Shown: piece by piece, positions 30,555 through 38,893 of the stretch
Position numbering within the stretch: the first letter of the stretch is position 1
Layout of the letters: every line of letters starts with the position of its first letter
Assembly: GCF_020023995.1 (NCBI RefSeq)
Contig: NZ_NRRD01000001.1
Coordinates: 124,001-188,000 of the forward strand
DNA length: 64,000 nucleotides
Direction of reading: 5' to 3'
Source: Rhodobacter sp. TJ_12
GTDB lineage: Bacteria; Pseudomonadota; Alphaproteobacteria; Rhodobacterales; Rhodobacteraceae
Notes under the pieces: generated by a model
Database searches by the model: none
What the model saw: the letters and a program-made list of their open reading frames with translations, nothing else
Told to the model about the DNA's origin: nothing
Made by a program: the position numbers and the translations under genes

Positions 30555-30611
30555 CTGAACCTCGTATCGTTCGCGTTATTCCTCCCTGTGCCAACAACTA
30601 AGCCCGCAAGC

Positions 30612-30712
30612 CCGTTGGGACAAACGGTCATGCGGAATTGCCGCGATGCAGAAACTGCATGACTGGTAAGGTCAAGTTACCAGATTGCGCAAAATGCAGG
30701 CAAAGGGCCTGC
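30612..30712. repeat. cluster of five inverted repeats upstream of DUF1127 and aldehyde dehydrogenase genes
   Basis: Within 101 bases: ccgtt-N6-aacgg (30612-30627), gcgg-N5-ccgc (30632-30644), atgcag-aaa-ctgcat (30646-30660), ctggtaa-N7-ttaccag (30663-30683) and gcaggc-N5-gcctgc (30696-30712). All arms are perfect. The region lies between divergent genes, so these may be operators or stem-loops in a 5' leader or small RNA. Confidence 0.65.
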
Positions 30713-30773
30713 GCGACGATGGCTTGCCTTGCGTTTGGTGCCCTGTCACCCTGTCTCTATCAGGGAGAGAGCC

Positions 30774-32210
30774 ATGATCGAAAAACGCGCCTTTTACATC
30801 GGCGGCCATTGGGTCGCCCCCGCGATGCCGCGCGATCATTTTGTGATCGATCCATCAACCGAGGAACCCTGCGCGATCATTTCCTTGGGCGATCAGGCCG
30901 ATACCGATGCCGCTGTGGCCGCAGCCCACAAGGCCGGGCCGGGCTGGGCCGCGACGTCCCCGGAGGAGCGATTGGCCTGCGTGGAGCGGCTTTTTGCCCT
31001 CTACCAAGCCCGCGCAGAGGAAATGGCCCGCGCGATCAGCCTAGAGATGGGCGCGCCGATTGATATGGCGCTGGCGTCTCAGGTCGAGGCGGGCACATGG
31101 CACATTTCCAACTTCATCACTGCGGCGAAGGCGTTCGACTGGGTGCGCCCGTTAGGGGATGGCACGCCCGGTGCGATGATCGCCTATGAGCCGGTGGGCG
31201 TTGTGGGCCTTATCACGCCGTGGAACTGGCCAATGAACCAGATCACGCTCAAGGTGATCCCAGCGCTGCTTGCGGGCTGCACGATGGTGCTGAAACCCTC
31301 GGAAGAGGCGCCTTTGTCGGCCATCTTGTTTGCCGAATTGATCGATGAGGCTGGCGTGCCCGCCGGTGTGTTCAACCTTGTGAACGGCGATGGCGCGGGC
31401 GTGGGCACCCAGCTTTCCACCCACCCCGATGTCGAGATGATTTCGTTCACCGGCTCCACCCGCGCGGGGCGATCCATTTCCAAAGCGGCAGCCGAGACGT
31501 TGAAACGCGTCTGTCTGGAATTGGGCGGCAAGGGCGCGAACCTGATCTTTGCCGATGCGGATGACAAGGCGGTCACGCGGGGCGTGCGCCATTGCATGAA
31601 CAATTCGGGCCAAAGCTGCAACGCGCCAACCCGGATGCTGGTGGAACGCGCCGCCTATGACCGCGCGGTGGAAGTCGCTGCCGAAGTGGCCGCGCAAATC
31701 CGTGTCGGCTCTGCGCATGAGCCGGGCCGCCATATCGGCCCGGTGGTGAATGAAGCGCAGTTTGAAAAGATCCAGTCCCTGATTGAGACCGGGATCAAGC
31801 AAGGCGCGCGGTTGGTTGCGGGCGGGCTGGGTCGCCCCGAGGGGCTGAACAAGGGCTATTTCGTGCGCCCCACGGTTTTTGCAGATTGCACGCCGGACAT
31901 GATGATCATGAACGAGGAAATCTTCGGCCCGGTGCTTTCGATCATGCCGTTTGACAGCGAAGAAGAGGCCGTCGCCATCGCCAATGCGACGCCTTACGGG
32001 CTGACAAACTATGTGCAGTCGCAAGATGGCGCGCGGCGCAACCGCTTGGCCCGTTCGCTGCGCGCGGGGATGGTGGAGATGAACGGCCAAAGCCGGGGCG
32101 CGGGCGCGCCCTTTGGCGGGGTGCGCGCCTCGGGCCGGGCGCGCGAGGGCGGGCGCTGGGGGATCGAAGAGTTTTGCGAGGTGAAGTCGATTTCGGGCTG
32201 GGCGGGCTAA
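30774..32210 (+). CDS. NAD(P)-dependent aldehyde dehydrogenase
   Basis: The 478-residue protein is an ALDH-superfamily enzyme. Motifs: TPWNWPMNQ, the nucleotide-binding FTGSTRAGRSI, the general-base ELGGKGANLI, and the catalytic Cys282 in NNSGQSCNAPTR; EEIFGPVLSI is near the C-terminus. It oxidizes an aldehyde to the acid, but the substrate cannot be told from sequence. GGGAGAG precedes ATG 30774. The gene is monocistronic or leads into xth after 61 bases. Confidence 0.93.
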   Translation: MIEKRAFYIGGHWVAPAMPRDHFVIDPSTEEPCAIISLGDQADTDAAVAAAHKAGPGWAATSPEERLACVERLFALYQARAEEMARAISLEMGAPIDMALASQVEAGTWHISNFITAAKAFDWVRPLGDGTPGAMIAYEPVGVVGLITPWNWPMNQITLKVIPALLAGCTMVLKPSEEAPLSAILFAELIDEAGVPAGVFNLVNGDGAGVGTQLSTHPDVEMISFTGSTRAGRSISKAAAETLKRVCLELGGKGANLIFADADDKAVTRGVRHCMNNSGQSCNAPTRMLVERAAYDRAVEVAAEVAAQIRVGSAHEPGRHIGPVVNEAQFEKIQSLIETGIKQGARLVAGGLGRPEGLNKGYFVRPTVFADCTPDMMIMNEEIFGPVLSIMPFDSEEEAVAIANATPYGLTNYVQSQDGARRNRLARSLRAGMVEMNGQSRGAGAPFGGVRASGRAREGGRWGIEEFCEVKSISGWAG

Positions 32211-32271
32211 GCCCCGCCCCTTGCCCTTTTGGCTCATGCGGGCCATTCTCGCGCGCCCAAAGGAGACGCAA

Positions 32272-33060
32272 ATGACCTTCACCCTCGCCACTTGGAACAT
32301 CAATTCGGTTCGCCTGCGGGAAGCGCTGGTGTGCCGCTTGATGACCGAGGAAGCCCCCGATGTGCTGTGCCTGCAAGAATGCAAAAGCCCGGTCGAGAAA
32401 ATCCCGTTCGCGGCTTTTGAAGCCTTGGGCTACCGCTACATGGTGGCGCGCGGACAAAAGGGCTACAACGGCGTCGCGATCTTGTCGAAGCTGCCGATGC
32501 AAGAGGCGGCAGCCGAAGATTACGCCAATCTTGGCCATGCCCGCCACATTGCCGGGCGGCTGGAAAACGGGGTGACGATCCACAATTTCTACGTGCCCGC
32601 GGGCGGCGATGTGCCAGACCGAGAGCAGAACGTGAAATTCGGCCAAAAGCTCGATTTCCTGACCCATATGCGCGATGATTTCACGGCATCTAAGCCCCAG
32701 AAATCGATCCTTGTGGGCGATCTGAACATCGCGCCGCGCGAAGATGACGTGTGGAACCACAAGGCGCTATTGAAAATCGTCTCGCATACGCCGATCGAGG
32801 TGGAGCATCTGGCGCAGGTGCAAGAGGCGGGCGATTGGGTCGATATTACCCGCAAGGACATTCCCGAGGGGCGGCTTTATTCGTGGTGGTCCTACCGCTC
32901 GCCCAATTGGGATGCCGCCGACAAAGGCCGCCGACTCGATCATATGTGGGCCACGCCCGATATTGCCGGCGCCGCGCATTCAAGCCGCATTCTGCGCCCG
33001 GTGCGCGGATGGGAGCAACCCTCGGATCACGCCCCCGTCTTCGCCACATTCGATCTTTGA
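32272..33060 (+). CDS. xth: exodeoxyribonuclease III / AP endonuclease
   Basis: The 262-residue enzyme of base-excision repair has the EEP-family motifs TWNINSVR, LCLQECK (metal-binding Glu), HNFYVPAGGD, VGDLNIAP and the final SDHAPVFATF. AAAGGAG precedes the ATG at 32272. Confidence 0.94.
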   Translation: MTFTLATWNINSVRLREALVCRLMTEEAPDVLCLQECKSPVEKIPFAAFEALGYRYMVARGQKGYNGVAILSKLPMQEAAAEDYANLGHARHIAGRLENGVTIHNFYVPAGGDVPDREQNVKFGQKLDFLTHMRDDFTASKPQKSILVGDLNIAPREDDVWNHKALLKIVSHTPIEVEHLAQVQEAGDWVDITRKDIPEGRLYSWWSYRSPNWDAADKGRRLDHMWATPDIAGAAHSSRILRPVRGWEQPSDHAPVFATFDL

Positions 33061-33128
33061 GATATGGCCCCTTGGCGTGGTGCAACCGGCACCGCATATA
33101 GGGGCAAAGACCGCGAAAGAGGATTTCC

Positions 33129-34040
33129 ATGTTCGGAACCGATACCACCCCCGCGCAAAGCTACGTCAAAGACGTCACCGAGACGGATTTCATGACCGAG
33201 GTCGTCGATGCCTCGATGTCGACCCCGGTGATCGTTGATTTCTGGGCGCCTTGGTGTGGCCCGTGCAAACAGCTTGGCCCGATGCTCGAAGAGGCGGTGA
33301 ATGCCGCCAAGGGCAAGGTGCTGATGGCCAAGATCAACGTCGATGAGAACCAGCGGCTCGCGCAAGCGCTGGCGCAACAAGGCCTGCCGCTGCAGTCCAT
33401 CCCGACCGTTGTCGCCTTCTTCGAGGGCCGCCCGGTCGATATGTTCCAAGGCGCGGTGCCCGCCTCGCAGGTCAAAGCCTTTGTCGAGAAACTGGCGGGC
33501 ATGGCTGGCGATGGTGGCTTGGGCGAAGCGATTGCCGCCGCCGAAGAAATGCTGACCCAAGGTGCGGCGGTGGATGCGGCCGAGACCTTTGCCGCGATCT
33601 TGGGCGAAGAGCCTGAAAACGCCGAAGCCTATGGCGGGTTGGTGCGGGCGCATCTGGCCGCTGGCAATGTCGATCAGGCCGAGCAGCTTCTGGCCGCCGC
33701 GCCCGACAAGATTGCCACCTCTGCCCCGGTCGAAGCCGCACGCGCGCAATTGGCGCTCGCCAAGCAAGCGGCCGAAGCGGGCCCGCTGGATGATCTGAAA
33801 GCCAAGGTCGACGCCAACCCCGATGATCATCAAGCCCGGTTTGACTATGCCACCGCGCTGCATGCGGCGGGTCAGGTCGAAGAGGCGGTTGAGGAACTGT
33901 TGGAGCTGTTCCGGCGTGACCGCGAATGGAACGACGCGGCGGCGAAAACCCAGCTCTTCACCATTTTCGATGCGCTCAAACCGACCGATCCGATCGTGGC
34001 GAAAGGCCGTCGTCGGCTCTCGTCGATGATATTTGCCTGA
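33129..34040 (+). CDS. thioredoxin-TPR protein (CnoX/YbbN-like)
   Basis: The 303-residue protein has a thioredoxin domain (about 1-120) with an intact WCGPC at residues 42-46 and the cis-proline in SIPTVVAFF, followed by TPR-like helical repeats to the end (GEEPENAEAYGGLVRAHLAAGNVDQA and later copies). E. coli CnoX combines thioredoxin and TPR parts and works with GroEL; the CGPC here suggests redox activity. It starts a probable three-gene unit with the Lon-domain and Trm112-like genes. Confidence 0.92.
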   Translation: MFGTDTTPAQSYVKDVTETDFMTEVVDASMSTPVIVDFWAPWCGPCKQLGPMLEEAVNAAKGKVLMAKINVDENQRLAQALAQQGLPLQSIPTVVAFFEGRPVDMFQGAVPASQVKAFVEKLAGMAGDGGLGEAIAAAEEMLTQGAAVDAAETFAAILGEEPENAEAYGGLVRAHLAAGNVDQAEQLLAAAPDKIATSAPVEAARAQLALAKQAAEAGPLDDLKAKVDANPDDHQARFDYATALHAAGQVEEAVEELLELFRRDREWNDAAAKTQLFTIFDALKPTDPIVAKGRRRLSSMIFA

Positions 34041-34060
34041 GGCGAGAGGCGGGCTATTTG

Positions 34061-34705
34061 ATGCGTATGATCAAGCCCAGTGACCTGCCTGACCAAATCC
34101 CGCTTTTCCCGTTGCCCGGGGCGCTTTTGCTGCCTCGGGGGCGGTTGCCCCTGCATATCTTTGAGCCGCGCTATTTGCAGATGCTGGAAGATTGCCTGAA
34201 AACACCGCAAAGGCTGATCGGCATGATCCAACCATGCAAAGGCCGCGACGGGGAGGAACGGCTGAGCACCATCGGCTGCGCCGGGCGCTTGACCGGCTTT
34301 TCGGAAACCGAGGACGGGCGCTATATGATCACGCTTTCGGGTGTGTCGCGGTTCCGTATCGGCAAGGAAATCGAAGGCTTCACCCCCTACCGCCGTGCGG
34401 TGGTCAACTGGTCCCCGTTCGAACGCGACCTCGGATCGGCTGAGCATGACCCGAGCTTTGATCGCGAAACCTTTCTTGAGACTTTGGCGCGCTATTTCCA
34501 TGCGCAGGGGCTCGATACCGATTGGGAAGCGCTCAAGGACGCCGAGGATGAGTTGCTGATCAACTCGCTGTCGATGCTGCTGCCGTTGGAAGCCGAAGAC
34601 AAACAGGCGCTATTAGAGGCTCCCAGCCTGACGACCCGGCGCGAAACGCTGATGACGCTTTTGGAATTCGTGCTGCATGGCGGTGGGGAGGAACGGCGGC
34701 AATGA
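34061..34705 (+). CDS. Lon N-terminal (substrate-binding) domain protein
   Basis: A 214-residue protein made only of a Lon-N/PUA-like domain: [60 protein letters not shown]. The ATPase and protease domains of Lon are absent, as usual for this short family. A role in substrate or partner binding is inferred. It starts 20 bases after the thioredoxin stop with a GAGAGG site and overlaps the next gene by 4 bases. Confidence 0.9.
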   Translation: MRMIKPSDLPDQIPLFPLPGALLLPRGRLPLHIFEPRYLQMLEDCLKTPQRLIGMIQPCKGRDGEERLSTIGCAGRLTGFSETEDGRYMITLSGVSRFRIGKEIEGFTPYRRAVVNWSPFERDLGSAEHDPSFDRETFLETLARYFHAQGLDTDWEALKDAEDELLINSLSMLLPLEAEDKQALLEAPSLTTRRETLMTLLEFVLHGGGEERRQ

Positions 34706-34944
34706 CCGAGGCTTCGCTCGACGATGCGCCCACGCCGGAAACCCTGCCCGCCGTCGTACCAGAGGCTCAGCGCGGCGGCTTTGACCGGCGCATGCTAGAG
34801 GCGTTGGTCTGCCCCTTTAGCCAAACCTCGCTGCATTATGATGCTGAACGCCAAGAGCTTGTGTCCCGCGCGGCGGGGCTTGCCTTCCCGATCCGGGGGG
34901 GCATTCCGATCCTGATCGCCGACGAGGCGCGGCGGTTGAAATAG
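34702..34944 (+). CDS. Trm112-like small protein
   Basis: An 80-residue protein with the Trm112/UPF0434 core [48 protein letters not shown]. Eukaryotic Trm112 activates methyltransferases; the bacterial role is unclear. A 20-residue acidic extension precedes the core. The ATGA overlap couples it to the Lon-domain gene. It ends only 6 bases from the convergent hydroxylase gene, with no hairpin between. Confidence 0.85.
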   Translation: MTEASLDDAPTPETLPAVVPEAQRGGFDRRMLEALVCPFSQTSLHYDAERQELVSRAAGLAFPIRGGIPILIADEARRLK

Positions 34945-34950
34945 CCCGCC

Positions 34951-36177
34951 TTAAACCGGGCGGCCCTGCATCAGCTTTGGCAGCGGACCGGCAATGCCTG
35001 CGGCTTGGCGCATGAAGCCCCGGCGTAACGGTCCGATCGCCTGAACGATCCCCATACCCAAGTCGCGGCCCGCGCGCAAAACAGGATTATCGTTTGAAAA
35101 GAGCGTGTTGACCGCATCCATGCCAAGCGCCATTGCGGTGGACTCGAATCGCCGCCACTCTTGATAGCGGTCCAGCACGAAGCTAGTGCCGTAATCTTCG
35201 CCCCGGCGCATTGCCTCGATCACGACCTCGGCCAAGGCCGCGACATCGCGCAGCCCAAGATTGAGGCCTTGTCCCGCAATCGGGTGCACCCCATGTGCGG
35301 CATCGCCAATCAGCGCCACGCGCGGTGCAACATAGGATTTCGCCAACGTCAGATTGAGCGGATAGCTGAACCGTGGTCCGGCCAACTCTATCTGCCCCAG
35401 AAAATCGCCAAAACGCGGGCGCACCAGTGCCATGAAATCATCGTCGCTCAGCTTTTGCACCGCGGCGGCGTTTTCTTCCCGTTCGCTCCAAACAATCGAG
35501 GAGCGGTTACCGGTGAGCGGCAAGATCGCGAGCGGCCCAGAGGTCATGAACATCTGATAGGCGATGCCGTCATGGGGCTTTTCATGGGCAATGGCGGCCA
35601 CCAGCGCGGTCTGGCCATAGCCCCAGCCTTCGCGGGTGATGCCCGCGCGTTCGGCCACACCCGAACGGCGCCCATCGGCCCCCACCAGAAGCTTGCCCGT
35701 CAGGCTGCGCCCATCGGAAAGTGTCGCCTTGATCCCGCCTGCCACCTCTTCTTGTGCGATGACGGCGGTTTCGGATATCAGCGTGATCAGCGGCGTGGCG
35801 TCAACCGCCGCCATCAGGGCGCGATACAAGAATCGGTCTTCGAGCATGTAGCCCACCGGCTTTTGATCCAATTCGCGGCTGTCGAAATGCAGGAAAAACG
35901 GCGCGACCCCTTCACCGGGGCGGCCATCGAACGCCTTCACATCATTGATCGGTTGCGCTTCCGCCGCCACGGCGGGCCAGATCCCCAGCGCGCCAAGCAG
36001 CTTTTGCGACCCCAGGGCCAAGGCATAGGCCCGCCCGTCAAACGTATCTTCGGCGCGGCGCGTAGCGGGCGCCGCATCGATCACGGTCACGGTCAGCCCC
36101 GCCTGCGCGAGGGCCAAGGCAAGCGCGGGGCCATTCAGGCCACCACCAGCGATAAGAACGTCGGAATCCTGTGTCAT
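34951..36177 (-). CDS. UbiH/UbiF/COQ6-family FAD hydroxylase
   Basis: The 408-residue monooxygenase probably hydroxylates the ubiquinone ring. It has the FAD-binding GGGLNGPALALALAQAG near the start, the internal LLVGADGRRSGVAE motif, and ALIGDAAHGVHPIAGQGLNLGLRD. Which ring position it acts on cannot be told from sequence. ATG at 36177 begins MTQDSDVLIAGGG. Confidence 0.9.
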   Translation of the reverse strand: MTQDSDVLIAGGGLNGPALALALAQAGLTVTVIDAAPATRRAEDTFDGRAYALALGSQKLLGALGIWPAVAAEAQPINDVKAFDGRPGEGVAPFFLHFDSRELDQKPVGYMLEDRFLYRALMAAVDATPLITLISETAVIAQEEVAGGIKATLSDGRSLTGKLLVGADGRRSGVAERAGITREGWGYGQTALVAAIAHEKPHDGIAYQMFMTSGPLAILPLTGNRSSIVWSEREENAAAVQKLSDDDFMALVRPRFGDFLGQIELAGPRFSYPLNLTLAKSYVAPRVALIGDAAHGVHPIAGQGLNLGLRDVAALAEVVIEAMRRGEDYGTSFVLDRYQEWRRFESTAMALGMDAVNTLFSNDNPVLRAGRDLGMGIVQAIGPLRRGFMRQAAGIAGPLPKLMQGRPV

Positions 36178-36267
36178 GCCCCCAATATGGCGTCCATGGC
36201 GGGATTGTCCATTGCCCAAGCGGCGGCTAGCCTGCGAAGATTACAGCTTGTGGGCAAGGAGGCGGGG

Positions 36268-37584
36268 ATGCTGGAGCGGTTCTGGTCGGCGGCGGCGCAG
36301 GGGCAGGCGATGGCCGAGGGGCGGCTCGACCCGGTCGAACTTGCGGAATCCTATCTGGAGGCTGCCGAACCGCGCCATGATATTTACGCAAGGTTGACCG
36401 CAGATCGCGCGCGGTTCGAGGCGATGGCGGCCCGGACCCGGTTGCTGGATGGGCTGGGGCGCGGCCCGCTAGATGGGGTGGCGCTAAGCTGGAAAGACCT
36501 GTTTGATACCGCTGGCACGGTGACCGAGGCGGGCTCGCTTTTGCTGGCGGGGCGGGTGCCCGAGCAAGATGCCGAGGTTCTGACACAGGCCACGCTTGCG
36601 GGCACGGTCTGTCTGGGCAAGACGCATATGACGGAATTGGCCTTTTCCGGCCTTGGGTTGAACCCCAATACCGCCACGCCCCCCAATGCGGTGACGCGCG
36701 GTTTGGCCCCCGGCGGGTCCAGTTCCGGCGCGGCGGTTTCGGTCAAGCTGGGGCTGGCGGCGGCAGCGGTGGGGTCTGATACGGGCGGCTCGGTGCGTAT
36801 CCCGGCGGCTTGGAACGATATCGTCGGGTTGAAAACGACGCATGGGCGGGTCTCGACCCAAGGTGTTGTGCCGCTGTGCAAGCGCTTTGACACGGTGGGG
36901 CCGCTGGCGCGCACGGTGGAGGATTGCGCGCTTGTTCTGGCCGCGCTTGAGGGGCGCACCGCCCCCGACCTGCGCGAGGCCACCTTGGACGGGGCGCGGC
37001 TTCTGGTGCTGGATGGTTTGCCCTTTGACAGTATCCGCGCGGCGCCCGCCAAAGGGTTCGAAACGGCGGTGGCGCGACTTGTGCGGGCGGGGGCAAAGGT
37101 AGAGCATGCGGCGCTGCCGATGGTTGGCCCGGCAATGGATCTGTCGGGTATCCTTTTCGCGCCCGAGGCTTACGGGCTTTGGCAGCAGGTGATCGAAGCC
37201 GCACCTGATAAGATGTATCCGTTGATCTTGCAGCGGTTCCGTACCGGCGCGCATGCCAGCGCTGCCGATTACGTGCGCGGTTGGGAGGAACTGACCCGCT
37301 ACCGGGAAGAATTCTTGGTGGCCGTGGCGGGCTATGATGCGGTGTTGGTGCCCACCGCGCCGATCTTGCCGCCCGATGCGCTGCGGCTGTTGACCGATGC
37401 GGAGTATTTCGAAACCGAAAACCTGCTCGCTTTGCGCAACACCCGCATTGCCAATATCTTTGGGCTGTGTGCATTGACTTTGCCCACCGGCACGCCGATG
37501 TGCGGGCTGTCTTTGATGGGCAAGCCGATGCGCGAAGAGGCCCTGTTGCGGCTGGGCCTTGCGGTCGAAGCGGCGCTTGGCTGA
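36268..37584 (+). CDS. amidase signature family enzyme
   Basis: The 438-residue protein has the Ser-cisSer-Lys triad: Lys76 in ALSWKDLFD, the GGSSSGAAVSV loop (149-158), and nucleophile Ser175 in GSDTGGSVRIPA. It hydrolyses an amide, substrate unknown; gatB and gatC are not adjacent, so GatA is unlikely. The start at 36268 has a perfect AAGGAGG site; a far longer upstream open frame is antisense to the hydroxylase gene and rejected. Confidence 0.9.
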   Translation: MLERFWSAAAQGQAMAEGRLDPVELAESYLEAAEPRHDIYARLTADRARFEAMAARTRLLDGLGRGPLDGVALSWKDLFDTAGTVTEAGSLLLAGRVPEQDAEVLTQATLAGTVCLGKTHMTELAFSGLGLNPNTATPPNAVTRGLAPGGSSSGAAVSVKLGLAAAAVGSDTGGSVRIPAAWNDIVGLKTTHGRVSTQGVVPLCKRFDTVGPLARTVEDCALVLAALEGRTAPDLREATLDGARLLVLDGLPFDSIRAAPAKGFETAVARLVRAGAKVEHAALPMVGPAMDLSGILFAPEAYGLWQQVIEAAPDKMYPLILQRFRTGAHASAADYVRGWEELTRYREEFLVAVAGYDAVLVPTAPILPPDALRLLTDAEYFETENLLALRNTRIANIFGLCALTLPTGTPMCGLSLMGKPMREEALLRLGLAVEAALG

Positions 37585-37702
37585 AAAGTCACATATCCGC
37601 TGTTGCGATGCCACAAGGCCTGCGCTTTTGGTGGACGCAGCGCACAAGCTTGAGTAGTTTTAAGCACAAACGGGGCGCAGCGACCCCGGAAATGAGGCAC
37701 AG

Positions 37703-38881
37703 ATGGACTTTCCCGAGCGGTTCGCGAACCTGCCCGAATACGCATTTCCGCGTTTGCGGCGGCTGTTGGATGCACATGCACCCGGCGGCGACCCTACTGC
37801 TATGTCGATCGGCGAGCCGCGCCACCCGATGCCCGGCTTCGTGGGCGAGGTGCTGGCCGAAACGCTGGCGGAATTCGGCAAATACCCGGCCAATGACGGC
37901 ACGCCCGAATTGCTGAGCGCTATTTCCGGCTGGCTGGCGCGGCGGTTCAAGGCGCAGGTGGCGCCCGAGCAGATCATGGCGCTCAATGGCACGCGCGAGG
38001 GGCTTTTTAACGCCGCGGTCGCACTGTGCCCTGAGGTGAAAAACGGCAAGCGCCCGGTGGTGCTGATCCCGAACCCATTCTACCAAGTCTATGCGATTGC
38101 GGCCGCGACGGTAGGGGCGGAGGCGGTTTTCGTGCCGGTGACCGAGGAAAATGGCTTCCTGCCCGATTTTGAAAGCCTGCCCGCCGAAATCTTGGACCGC
38201 ACCGCGATTGCCTATCTTTGCACGCCGGGCAACCCGCAAGGCGCGGTCGCGCCGCGCGACTATCTTGCCCGGCTGCTGGCCTTGGCCGAAAAGCATGATT
38301 TCAAGGTGTTCTCGGATGAATGCTATTCCGAGATTTGGCGGCTTGCCCCGCCGCCCGGCATGCTGGAAATCGTGCAGGAAACCGGGGCCGATCCGGAGCG
38401 CGTGGTGGTGTTCCATTCGCTGTCGAAACGGTCGAACTTGCCGGGGTTACGCTCGGGCTTTTGTGCCTCTGGCCCGCGCAACATGAAAGAAATTCGCCAA
38501 CTTCGCGCCTATTCCGGCGCGCCGCTGCCGCAACCGATTCAGCGCGTGTCCGAACGCGCTTGGGCCGATGAAACCCATGTGGAACAGAACCGTGCCCTTT
38601 ATGCCGAAAAATACGCTGATGTGGCGGAAATCTTTTCCGGCGTGAACAGTTTCCGTTTGCCCGAGGGCGGCTTTTTCTTGTGGCTGCCGGTCGAGGATGG
38701 CGAGGCGGCGGCGCTGAAAATTTGGCGCGAAACCGGGGTTCGGGTGCTGCCCGGCGCCTATCTGGCGCGCGAAGTCGGGGGGCAAAACCCCGGTAAAAAT
38801 TACATTCGGGTGGCCCTTGTCGCCCCAAGAGAAGAAACGCAGCGCGGGCTGATTAAGCTGCGCGACTGCTTGCACAAGTAA
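37703..38881 (+). CDS. class I/II aminotransferase, DapC-like
   Basis: The 392-residue PLP enzyme has NGTREGLFNAA, PNPFYQVYAIAA, CTPGNPQGAV, SDECYSEIW and the PLP lysine Lys242 in FHSLSKRSNLPGLRSG. This pattern fits the DapC-type succinyldiaminopimelate aminotransferase group, which would supply lysine and peptidoglycan synthesis; the assignment is by family resemblance. It precedes ftsK by 12 bases, probably in one transcript. Confidence 0.85.
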   Translation: MDFPERFANLPEYAFPRLRRLLDAHAPGGDPTAMSIGEPRHPMPGFVGEVLAETLAEFGKYPANDGTPELLSAISGWLARRFKAQVAPEQIMALNGTREGLFNAAVALCPEVKNGKRPVVLIPNPFYQVYAIAAATVGAEAVFVPVTEENGFLPDFESLPAEILDRTAIAYLCTPGNPQGAVAPRDYLARLLALAEKHDFKVFSDECYSEIWRLAPPPGMLEIVQETGADPERVVVFHSLSKRSNLPGLRSGFCASGPRNMKEIRQLRAYSGAPLPQPIQRVSERAWADETHVEQNRALYAEKYADVAEIFSGVNSFRLPEGGFFLWLPVEDGEAAALKIWRETGVRVLPGAYLAREVGGQNPGKNYIRVALVAPREETQRGLIKLRDCLHK

Positions 38882-38893
38882 GGACGGTTCGGC

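Noticed and set aside
35161-36267. Upstream extension of the amidase reading frame
   Set aside because: It runs antisense through the hydroxylase gene, and the AAGGAGG-preceded ATG at 36268 is a clear start.
36268-37584. Amidase as GatA
   Set aside because: gatB and gatC are not adjacent, and the family has many other amidases.
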